This document shows positions 8,515-15,589 of a stretch of DNA of 20,252 nt, piece by piece. A program made the position numbers and the translations under genes. Within the stretch, counting starts at the first letter, position 1, and each line of letters starts with the position of its first letter. The notes beneath the pieces were generated by a model, which saw nothing but the letters and a program-made list of their open reading frames with translations, did not search any database and was not told the origin of the DNA. The DNA comes from CAYOHP01 sp964403795 [NCBI: uncultured bacterium] (lineage in GTDB: Bacteria; Muiribacteriota; UBA6191; CAZXTJ01): positions 1 through 20,252 of the forward strand of contig CAYOHP010000112.1 in assembly GCA_964403795.1 (NCBI GenBank), in the 5' to 3' direction.

Positions 8515-9924
8515 TCACTTGGCACCCGTCCCCTTGAGGACCGCGGGGATGGTCTCGACCAGCAGGCGGAAATCGAGGTGCAACGACCAGTTGCGGATGT
8601 ACTCCTCGTCCATCGCCACGATCTGCTCGAAATCCGAGATCTCGCTCCTCCCCCTGGCCTGCCAGATGCATGTCAGGCCGGGCCGCATCCCGCAGCGCTT
8701 GTGGTAGTGCCACTTGTGCTTCTCGACCTCACGGACGTCGAAGGGGCGCGGTCCCACCAGCGACATCTCGCCGATCAGCACGTTCCAGAACTGGGGGAAC
8801 TCGTCCAGGCTGGTCTTCCGGAGGAATCGCCCGATGGGGGTGATCCTGGGATCCTGGGTGATCTTGAAGTTCGGCCCCATGGCCTCGTTCCGGGCCATGA
8901 GGTCCTTCTGCTGCGCGTGGGCCCCGTCCACCATGGTCCGGAACTTGTAGAGCCGGAAGATCCGACCGTTCAGGCCAACCCGTTCCTGGGAGTAGAAGAT
9001 CGGTCCTCGGGACGAGAGCTTGATCCCCAGGGCAATGAATGGGAACAGGATCGCGGTGATGGAAAGCCCGACCACCGCTCCGACGATGTCGATGATCCGC
9101 TTGACGGCCAGACGCGGGATGTCGGTGGCCGCATGCGAGATGGTCAGGACCGCGACCCCACCGATCTGTTCCAGGGTGGTCATCCTGGGGTTGCGTCCGA
9201 GCGGCTCGATGGCCTCCCTGACGACCAGGCCGCGATCCTCGCAGAGGCAGACCATGGGCTCGAGGGCCTCTCGCCGTCGCCCGGGAAGGGCGATGGCGAC
9301 CTCGTCGAGGGGTTGATTGGTCTCGATGATCCGTTGGAGTTCCTCGAGGCGTCCGAGCACCGGGACCGCCGAGGGCACGGCGGCGTCCGCGGACTCGGGA
9401 TCGAGGACGAAGCCGGCGATCTCGTGACCCTCCTCCCGGGCGAGGGACCGCGCCAGGCGGTCGGCCAGCTCCGAGGCTCCGATCACCAAGGTCCTGCGGC
9501 GCTCCCGCCCATGGGCGATGCGCTCCACGAGGATGCGACCCAGGAGGATCCCGCCGAAATTCAGGACGAAGAAGAGGGCGATCACGGCGCGACTCAGGAA
9601 GCGGACCTTGGCATAGAAGAGGAGCATCCCGAGGATCGAGTGGGAAACGACCAGACCCTGCAGGACCAGGATCGCCGTGGCCGTGCGGGAGAGCCTTCCC
9701 TCCCGCGTGTAGAGGCCGACGAAGCTGAACACCAGGGCCCAGATGCCGACGATGACCGCCAGCAGCAGCAGGTACTCGTCGATCGCCTTGAAGCGGAACA
9801 CCCCTTCGGTCCCGACGATCGGGTGGCGGATCATCAGGGCCATCAGGTAGGTGGCGCAGGTGGCGATCAGGTCGGAGACGAGGAAGGCCGTAGCGCGGAA
9901 GCTGGAGACTCGGGTCGAGGTCAT
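8515..9924 (-). CDS. Undecaprenyl-phosphate sugar-1-phosphate transferase (WbaP/CpsE-like)
   Basis: A 469-residue polyisoprenyl-phosphate hexose-1-phosphate transferase that should start the repeat unit by transferring glucose- or galactose-1-phosphate from UDP-sugar to undecaprenyl phosphate. Four N-terminal membrane segments (about 11-31, 51-71, 84-104, 112-132) are followed by a nucleotide-fold domain (RTLVIGASELADRLAR, 144-159; CoA_binding_3 type). A re-entrant hydrophobic helix (about 275-300) leads into the catalytic Bac_transf domain with KFRTM (327-331), SLDEFPQFWN (372-381; Asp374-Glu375 dyad), SLVGPRP (388-394) and PGLTCIWQ (415-422). GAGG lies 8 bases before the ATG. Length and order match full-size WbaP. 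The exact sugar is not readable. Confidence 0.95.
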   Translation of the reverse strand: MTSTRVSSFRATAFLVSDLIATCATYLMALMIRHPIVGTEGVFRFKAIDEYLLLLAVIVGIWALVFSFVGLYTREGRLSRTATAILVLQGLVVSHSILGMLLFYAKVRFLSRAVIALFFVLNFGGILLGRILVERIAHGRERRRTLVIGASELADRLARSLAREEGHEIAGFVLDPESADAAVPSAVPVLGRLEELQRIIETNQPLDEVAIALPGRRREALEPMVCLCEDRGLVVREAIEPLGRNPRMTTLEQIGGVAVLTISHAATDIPRLAVKRIIDIVGAVVGLSITAILFPFIALGIKLSSRGPIFYSQERVGLNGRIFRLYKFRTMVDGAHAQQKDLMARNEAMGPNFKITQDPRITPIGRFLRKTSLDEFPQFWNVLIGEMSLVGPRPFDVREVEKHKWHYHKRCGMRPGLTCIWQARGRSEISDFEQIVAMDEEYIRNWSLHLDFRLLVETIPAVLKGTGAK

Positions 9925-9960
9925 GAGTGCCGCCTCGCCCTCCGATCCATGCTCCGGCTC

Positions 9961-12237
9961 CTAGGAGGCCGCAGCGGACTTCGCATCCTGGCCGGAGGCC
10001 GGCTTGGACTTGCTCTTGGGGGTACCGGCGCCATAGCCGTATCCATACCCGTAGCCGTAGCCGTATCCATACCCGTAGCCGTACCCGTACCCATACCCGT
10101 ACCCATAGCCGAGAAAGCCGCCGGAGGATAGCGCGTTGAGGACCACGCCGGCAACCCGGCCCCGGACCTCCCGGAGAGCCCGAACGGCATCCGCCATGGC
10201 CACCGTCTTGGACTTGTCGCACCGGCCCACCACGATGATCCTGTCGGCGAGCGGGGCCAGGTGGAGCGCGTCCGAGACCACGTTGACCGGAGGCGAGTCG
10301 AGCACGATCCTCGGGTATCTACGCCGGAGGCGCATCAGCAGCTGCGCGAACGGCTGCTGTCCGAGCAATTGGGCAGGTGATCCGTCGGGCTCCTGCGACG
10401 CCAGGATGCTGAGCTGGGGAAGCTCCGGGTGTCGCCAGAAGGCGACTTCCTCGCCGTTGGTCACCCGCCTGAGGGCGACGTCTCCCTCGCCCACCCGGAA
10501 CAGTTTGGCCATCTGGGGCTTCCGGAGGTCGCAGTCGATGAGGAGCGTCTCCTCGCCGCCCAGGGCGTAGGAAACCGCGAGATGGGACGACACCGTGGTC
10601 TTTCCCTCGCCCGGTTCGGCGCTCGTGACCAGGAAAACATGGCCGGGGTCTTCGGGGGTTCCGAGCTCCCGGGACAGGCAGAGGAGGGTCAGAGGGTCCG
10701 CCAACGGCCCGGACCCGTCGATGTCCAGGAACCGCTCGGAGACGTTCTTTACCCGCGGCAGGACGACCAGACAGGGAGCCCCGATGGTCCGATCGAGCCG
10801 ACTCGGCTCCCGGATCACGGTGTCCATGTAGTCACGGAAGAAAGCCGTGACGACGGCAGCCGCGACCCCGAGGAGGCCACCCAGCAGGAGGAACAGCAGG
10901 GTCTTCGGGAACACGGGGTCGACCGGGACCTCGGCCGGCTCGATGACCCGGACGTCGGAGATCTGCATGTCCTCCTTGAGCAGGGCTTCCTTCTGGCGGA
11001 TCAGGAGGAGGTCGTAGACCTTCCGACTGGCCTCCACCTCCCGGCTCAGGAAGTCGAACTGGCTCTTCAGGCTCAGATCCTCGAAGAGACGCTTCTGGTA
11101 GTGGTCCCGCAGGAGGCGAAGGCTCGCCTCCTGGGCCCTCAGGCCTTCGAGTTCCTGGACCAGGTCGTTGTACTGGGCCACGACCTTGTCCATCCCGGTC
11201 ACCGAACCCGATTCGCCCTTGAGGAGGGCAGACTCGCTGGCCTTCACGCTCTTCTCGACCAATTCGATCTCGGTATCGATGCTGCGCACCTGGGGGTGCT
11301 CCGGCGTGTACGCCTTGAGGAGTCCGGCGCGCTTGAGACGCAGGTCGAGGAGCATGTGTTGGAGACCGGCATAGGCCTCGGTCGCCGACTGTGCGACCCC
11401 TCGACGCGCCGAGGCGATCTGGTCGAGGAGGGGACGGAGCCTGGCGTCGATCTCCTTGGTCTTCCGCTCCACGTCGGTGAGCTCACCCTCGGTCCGGATC
11501 CGCAGCTCCGTCAGATAATCGATCCGCTTCCAGAGGGAGATGGTGTCCCTCTCCTCCTGGAAGCGGCGGAGCTCGTTCTCGGCATCGATCAGCTCTTCCT
11601 TGGTGGAGGCCAGGCGGTCGGACAGGTACTTCCGGTCGGCGGTGAACTTCTCCCGCTTGTAGGCCAGGTTCCTGGCCGCGAAGACCTCGGCCAGGGTGTT
11701 GGCGAGGTCACGGGCGAGCTCCGGCTCGCCGGCGCGGACCTGGATCACGGCCACTTCCGAGTCCCTCACGGGCGAAACGGAGATCAAGTCCGAGAGGGCC
11801 TCGATCTGATCCGCCAGGCTCGGGGGGACCGGGGCGATGCCGAGCGCCGAGGTCACGACACCTTTGATCCATTGGAGCGGCGGGAACGGGGCCACTATGG
11901 GCCGGTTCTCCAGGCCGAGCTTGGTGATCGCCGAGGCGAGAACGGGCGTGCTCCGGAGGATCTGGATCTGGGTCTCGAAGAAGAGGTTGGATCCCCAGAG
12001 CGAGGTCGCGGCGCGGTCACCCTCGAGGTCCGGATCGCTCTCGCTGATCGAGATCTTGACCTGACCCTCGTACTTCTTGGGGAGGGTCACGGTGAGTCCC
12101 AGTACCGAACCGAACACGAAGAGGAAGACGAGGAAGGCGGAAATCCGGAAGCGGACCATGACCCGCAGGTAGTCGCGGAGGTGGAGAGACTCGTCCTCTG
12201 CGGGTTTGGCCGGATTGATTTGCTCCAAGGCGGTCAT
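9961..12237 (-). CDS. wzc: Wzc-like polysaccharide co-polymerase and BY-kinase with (GY)13 tail
   Basis: A 758-residue inner-membrane protein controlling chain length and export. TM1 (about 32-51) follows a cytoplasmic Wzz-type N-terminus. A periplasmic, largely coiled-coil region (about 200-430) holds FLSREVEASRKVYDLLLIR (396-414). Pro-rich TM2 lies at 443-467. The C-terminal kinase has Walker A AEPGEGKTT (540-548), Walker A' LLIDCDLRKP (565-574) and Walker B RIVLDSPP (643-650). The segment before Walker A (510-530) lacks the usual YRxLR-type helix. The tail has thirteen Gly-Tyr dipeptides (710-735) in place of the usual short Tyr cluster, then a Lys/Ser-rich end. ATG 12237 is chosen because homology starts there and the open frame upstream shows no family features; a GGAG only one base upstream is a poor ribosome site. 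A separate phosphatase (Wzb) is not seen in the window. Confidence 0.93.
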   Translation of the reverse strand: MTALEQINPAKPAEDESLHLRDYLRVMVRFRISAFLVFLFVFGSVLGLTVTLPKKYEGQVKISISESDPDLEGDRAATSLWGSNLFFETQIQILRSTPVLASAITKLGLENRPIVAPFPPLQWIKGVVTSALGIAPVPPSLADQIEALSDLISVSPVRDSEVAVIQVRAGEPELARDLANTLAEVFAARNLAYKREKFTADRKYLSDRLASTKEELIDAENELRRFQEERDTISLWKRIDYLTELRIRTEGELTDVERKTKEIDARLRPLLDQIASARRGVAQSATEAYAGLQHMLLDLRLKRAGLLKAYTPEHPQVRSIDTEIELVEKSVKASESALLKGESGSVTGMDKVVAQYNDLVQELEGLRAQEASLRLLRDHYQKRLFEDLSLKSQFDFLSREVEASRKVYDLLLIRQKEALLKEDMQISDVRVIEPAEVPVDPVFPKTLLFLLLGGLLGVAAAVVTAFFRDYMDTVIREPSRLDRTIGAPCLVVLPRVKNVSERFLDIDGSGPLADPLTLLCLSRELGTPEDPGHVFLVTSAEPGEGKTTVSSHLAVSYALGGEETLLIDCDLRKPQMAKLFRVGEGDVALRRVTNGEEVAFWRHPELPQLSILASQEPDGSPAQLLGQQPFAQLLMRLRRRYPRIVLDSPPVNVVSDALHLAPLADRIIVVGRCDKSKTVAMADAVRALREVRGRVAGVVLNALSSGGFLGYGYGYGYGYGYGYGYGYGYGYGYGYGAGTPKSKSKPASGQDAKSAAAS
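10033..10110 (-). repeat. In-frame hexanucleotide array encoding (Gly-Tyr)13
   Basis: Thirteen consecutive 6-bp GGN-TAY units (78 bp) lie inside the kinase gene. Units 6-9 (10057-10080) and 10-13 (10033-10056) are 24-bp copies differing at one base, which suggests a recent duplication. Gly codons vary among GGC, GGG and GGA, and Tyr among TAT and TAC. The 6-bp unit preserves the reading frame on expansion or contraction. Confidence 0.97.
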
Positions 12238-12317
12238 CTCCAACTCGTGCGCACGGGTGGCACCGGGGCCTTCGGGAAAGAGCGGAACGATAGCACGCTC
12301 CCGGCCGAAACGGTGGA

Positions 12318-15300
12318 TCAGCCCTCCGGTCCCATCCGGGGGAGTCGGGCAAGCTCCACTGCGTGGGCGGCCGCTGCGCGGAGCCTCCACTGGGAGACGG
12401 TGGCACCGTCCACCACGGTCGACCCGTGCTCCGGGGCGAGGCCGGTCAGGATCTTCAGGGCGGTGCCGCCGAGGCGTCGTTCCAGGAGGGACCGGCAGAG
12501 TCGGACCTTGTCCTCCAGGGTGGCCCCCGGACCGTCGACCAGGCGCTCCAGCAGGACCTGGGCGCGATCGGCCTCGCCGAGCTCGAGGTACAACTGGGCC
12601 AATTCCCGGGAGGCGTGGACGGAGAGCGGATCCCTGGCCAGGACCGTCCGATAGGCGGAGCACGCGTCCCGGAGGACTTGCCGATCGGCCATGTCCCGAC
12701 CTCTCCTGGCGAGCAGCCTTGCCAGTTCCAGGGGAGCCCGGGAGTCCTCGGGAAAACCCTCCGTGGCCACTGCGAGGTCCGAGAGCCCCTGTCGCGAGTC
12801 CCCGGTCTCGACCAGGTGGAGGCCTCGCAGGATCATCCAGCGGGGGTCGGACGGGAACTGGGCTCTCGCGGCCTCCAGCACCCTGAGGGAGCGGTCCGGG
12901 TCACCGGCGGCGCGCAACGCCCGGTGCACGACTTCGTGGACGTCGGCGGTCCAGGAGGCACCGAAGTCCTTGCCGTTGGTGGCCTCGGCCAGGGCTTCGC
13001 CCAGCTTGCCGAGGCGAGCGAGGAGCAGGCATCGCTCCAGCCGGACCTCACCGTCCCCGGGAACCTGGTCGCGGACCTTGTCCCAAGCCCGGAGGGCTCC
13101 CTCCGCATCCCCGAGCCGGTCCAGATGCCGGGCGAGGGCGGTCCAGGCGAGCGCCGAGTCGCTCGCAGGGATCAGACGTTCGACGAGGGCCGGGGGGGCA
13201 CCGGACTGGAGGAAGCGCTCCACCCAGGGCTGGCGCTCCATCGGGGGGAGCTCGACCAGCCCCTGGGTGAGGAGCGGCACGCCCTCCTCCAGGCGACCGA
13301 GTCTGGCCAGGAATTCACCGAGCGCGAGCCGGGGAAGGGGATCGTTGGGGCCGTAGGAGACCGCGTGCCGGAGTCGGCTCTCGGATTCGACCAGGGCCGA
13401 TGGGAGCGATCCGGTGGGATCCTCCGAGGCCAGCGCCACCAGGAGCTGGGCCACCAGGAGCTGGTCCCGTACCTCCCAGGGATCGAGCACCCGGAGTTCC
13501 TCGAGGGCGAGCAGCGCCCGGTGCATGTAGGACTTCCGGATGGTTCCATCGGACCGATTGGCGGCCTCCACGAGGACCGAAGCGAGGTTCCGCAGGGCTG
13601 CGCCCCAGCGGGGCATGGTCGAGTAGGCACGTTCGGCCGGGTCGATCGCGTCGATCGCCAGCCGTTGCCGCAACAGGACCTGGGACCGGTCCCTCAGCGA
13701 GTCCGCGCTGGTCCATCGATTCCCTACCAGGAACGCTCCTGCCAGGCCGATCCCGCCGAGGACCGCGAGACGCCAGGGGACCCCCTGCCAGGAGGCACCC
13801 GTCGGCGGGTCGGTCTTCAAGGGATCGTCCTCGCCGGTCGTCGGCTTGGGCTTGGACGGCGGACGCGGTGCGAGGGACACGGCGACCAGGACGGCCAAGG
13901 TCATCATGTTGGCAGGAATCTGCAGGTTGAAATCGACCAGGCCATGGACAAGGAGGGAGGTGAGGCCGGCGAGACCGGCGGCCGCATACCCTCGCTCGAC
14001 GGTCTCCGCGGAAGGCATGGTGCGCCGCCAGAGTGCGTAGCAGGCGAGGGCCATCGCCAGCTCGAACGCGATCCCGGCGGGAATGCCCGCCTCGGCGAAG
14101 ACCTGGAGGTGGTCGCTGTGGGCGTAGAGCGGTCGCATGAAGGCACCGGGTTGGCGATGGGCAGGGTGCAGGTTCTCGAAGTTCCCGGCCCCCACCCCGG
14201 TCATCGGGTGGGCACGGATCATCGAGATCGCCGACTGCCAGAAGGCCAGCCTGAGGCTCTGGGTCACTCCCAGATCCTCCGCACGCATGGTCTCCAGCCG
14301 CCTTGTCACCTCGCCGCCGGCCGTGGCCGCGACGCTGCCTGCGGCGACGATCGCGAGCGCCGCGAGCGCGGCGGCTCCCGGCCAGCGCAAGGACGGCCGG
14401 ATGCCGCGAGCCAGCCACACGAGGAGTCCGAGTCCGGCCGCCAGCCAGCCTGCTCGGCTCTGGGCCAGGCCCAGGCCGCCGAGGCATGCGAAGACCGTGG
14501 TACCGGCCAGCAGCCGGGTGATCCGATCCCGGGCTCGATCCTGGGTGACCGCAAGCGCCATGGGGAGACAGAGCTGGAGATACCCCGCGAAGTGGTTGTG
14601 GTTGACGAACGTCCCGGACGGGAATTCGGAACCACCCCAGGTTCCCATCCGTGCCACCAGCCGGGCTCCCTGCAAGGCGCCAATTCCCGATTCGAGGAGT
14701 CCGAGGCAGACCAGTGCCAAGGTCACGGTTGCCATGGACCAGGGGATCAGGACCGCCAGGCCATAGGCAGCGTAGCCAGCGGCCCAGGCGGCCGAGAGCG
14801 AGAACACCCGGGCCATCCTCAGGACGGGATCGGCGTCCGGCGCCGGCGAGACCGCGGACCACAGGAGGAAGGCGCCCAGGAGACCCCAGGCGACGCCTTC
14901 CATGCCAGGGCCCGGGGGCGTCCTGGTTCCGGGCACGCCCGGATCCGGGCTCGTCCGGTCCGGCCCGGGTCCAGGCTTGGCGGTCCGGTGCGCCAAGGCA
15001 ACGAGGACCGCGGCGCCCCAGCAGAGCAGCCACATCGGGACGAAGGTCCCCGGGCGCTGGGTCGCGCTTCCCTTGGCCAGGGGGCCGAGGACCATGGCCA
15101 GGAGAAGGAGGCAGAGTCCGGTGTGGGCGAACACCCGGAATGGATCGAGGGTCTCGATCCAGGCGCCCTCGTCGCGTTCCGACCTCCGCTTCTTTCGCCG
15201 TCGGCGCCTCTTGGACGGAGCCCTGCCCGGTGGACCCGACATGGAAGACGCTGCCTCTGCGGGCCGGTCTTCGAGGGTGTCCTCTCCCTCCACCTCGGAC

Positions 15301-15332
15301 GGGTCCTCACCACTGGGCGAGCTCTTCTGCAC
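12318..15332 (-). CDS. O-antigen ligase/polymerase family protein with C-terminal TPR domain
   Basis: About 1004 residues. A polar N-terminal tail with a basic cluster (KRRRRRKKRR, about 41-50) precedes roughly twelve membrane segments (about 67-535). The Wzy_C signature FVNHNHFAGYLQL lies at about 242-254, GVGAGNFENLHP at about 379-390, and HSDHLQVFAEAGIPAG at about 405-420. From about 555 to the end the protein is a helical TPR array, including a clear unit ASRELAQLYLELGEADRAQV near 925-945. Such fusions polymerise or ligate lipid-linked glycans in the periplasm, the TPR part probably binding partners. I choose GTG 15332 because GGAGG lies 4 bases before it; the in-frame ATG at 15377 lacks a ribosome site but would add 15 residues. 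It is the first gene of the operon, with an 80-bp gap to the kinase gene. Confidence 0.87.
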   Translation of the reverse strand: MQKSSPSGEDPSEVEGEDTLEDRPAEAASSMSGPPGRAPSKRRRRRKKRRSERDEGAWIETLDPFRVFAHTGLCLLLLAMVLGPLAKGSATQRPGTFVPMWLLCWGAAVLVALAHRTAKPGPGPDRTSPDPGVPGTRTPPGPGMEGVAWGLLGAFLLWSAVSPAPDADPVLRMARVFSLSAAWAAGYAAYGLAVLIPWSMATVTLALVCLGLLESGIGALQGARLVARMGTWGGSEFPSGTFVNHNHFAGYLQLCLPMALAVTQDRARDRITRLLAGTTVFACLGGLGLAQSRAGWLAAGLGLLVWLARGIRPSLRWPGAAALAALAIVAAGSVAATAGGEVTRRLETMRAEDLGVTQSLRLAFWQSAISMIRAHPMTGVGAGNFENLHPAHRQPGAFMRPLYAHSDHLQVFAEAGIPAGIAFELAMALACYALWRRTMPSAETVERGYAAAGLAGLTSLLVHGLVDFNLQIPANMMTLAVLVAVSLAPRPPSKPKPTTGEDDPLKTDPPTGASWQGVPWRLAVLGGIGLAGAFLVGNRWTSADSLRDRSQVLLRQRLAIDAIDPAERAYSTMPRWGAALRNLASVLVEAANRSDGTIRKSYMHRALLALEELRVLDPWEVRDQLLVAQLLVALASEDPTGSLPSALVESESRLRHAVSYGPNDPLPRLALGEFLARLGRLEEGVPLLTQGLVELPPMERQPWVERFLQSGAPPALVERLIPASDSALAWTALARHLDRLGDAEGALRAWDKVRDQVPGDGEVRLERCLLLARLGKLGEALAEATNGKDFGASWTADVHEVVHRALRAAGDPDRSLRVLEAARAQFPSDPRWMILRGLHLVETGDSRQGLSDLAVATEGFPEDSRAPLELARLLARRGRDMADRQVLRDACSAYRTVLARDPLSVHASRELAQLYLELGEADRAQVLLERLVDGPGATLEDKVRLCRSLLERRLGGTALKILTGLAPEHGSTVVDGATVSQWRLRAAAAHAVELARLPRMGPEG

Positions 15333-15336
15333 GACA

Positions 15337-15341
15337 CCTCC
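15337..15341 (-). promoter_or_regulatory. Ribosome binding site for the TPR-ligase GTG start
   Basis: GGAGG read on the minus strand with a 4-base spacer to GTG 15332. The spacing is slightly short but there is no comparable site before ATG 15377. Confidence 0.45.
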
Positions 15342-15478
15342 GGGACGGGAGATCCGATCCGAACCTCGAGGCCCCATCGCACGGTCGGCCGGGAAGCGTT
15401 CCGGGATGGGCCCCCGGCAGGGACCTCCGTGTGACCATGGCGGCGGGATACTACCCCGAGTCCGAGCCGGTGGGGGGG

Positions 15479-15497
15479 GCCGCCTCTCGGAGGCGGC
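15479..15497. repeat. Palindrome with adjacent G8 run in the divergent promoter region
   Basis: GCCGCCTC and GAGGCGGC form a perfect 8-bp inverted repeat with a 3-base loop, directly following eight consecutive G (15472-15479). The site lies in the 257-bp region between the divergently transcribed ligase and surface-protein genes. It could be an operator or an mRNA hairpin in the leader of either unit; nothing in the sequence decides between these. On the minus strand TAGTAT (15448-15453) is a possible but unsupported -10. Confidence 0.4.
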
Positions 15498-15558
15498 GGC
15501 GAGGCTCCGTTCGTGGTCAGGTCGGTCTACCGGCGAGCAGCCTGCAAGGGGCCCTGCG

Positions 15559-15567
15559 TGGTATCCT
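15559..15567 (+). promoter_or_regulatory. Extended -10 promoter candidate for the surface-protein gene
   Basis: TGG-TATCCT matches an extended -10 (TGnTAnnnT), 22 bases before GTG 15590. No convincing -35 is seen. The octamer GCGTGGTA at 15556-15563 recurs exactly at 18840-18847 before the epimerase gene. Confidence 0.35.
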
Positions 15568-15578
15568 GGCCCGACCTG

Positions 15579-15583
15579 GGAGG
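15579..15583 (+). promoter_or_regulatory. Ribosome binding site deciding the GTG 15590 start
   Basis: GGAGG with a 6-base spacer precedes GTG 15590, and the signal peptide begins there. This rules against the far longer open frame that extends upstream across the divergent gene. Confidence 0.7.
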
Positions 15584-15589
15584 TGGACC

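Noticed and set aside
8517-8536. TGGCAC followed by CTTGA, resembling a sigma-54 site
   Set aside because: The spacing to the -12 element is wrong and it lies at the 3' end of the minus-strand transferase gene.
10031-10110. Repeat peptides such as PVAVSIPVA or HTRSRTRT read from the opposite strand of the GY array
   Set aside because: These are shadows of the hexanucleotide array within the kinase gene.
10429-12654. A 741-codon open frame antisense to the kinase gene
   Set aside because: Its residues mirror the kinase codons; no ribosome site, domain or plausible start.
12238-12663. Upstream in-frame extension of the kinase frame
   Set aside because: It overlaps the TPR-ligase C-terminus in another frame and looks like Arg/Pro-rich shadow sequence; the family N-terminus begins at ATG 12237.
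12363-15434. A 1023-codon open frame antisense to the TPR-ligase
   Set aside because: Composition is Gly/Arg/Glu-rich with no domain; the minus strand carries clear Wzy_C and TPR motifs.
14651-15589. Upstream in-frame extension of the secreted repeat protein
   Set aside because: It runs antisense to the ligase gene, and the SD plus signal peptide are at GTG 15590.
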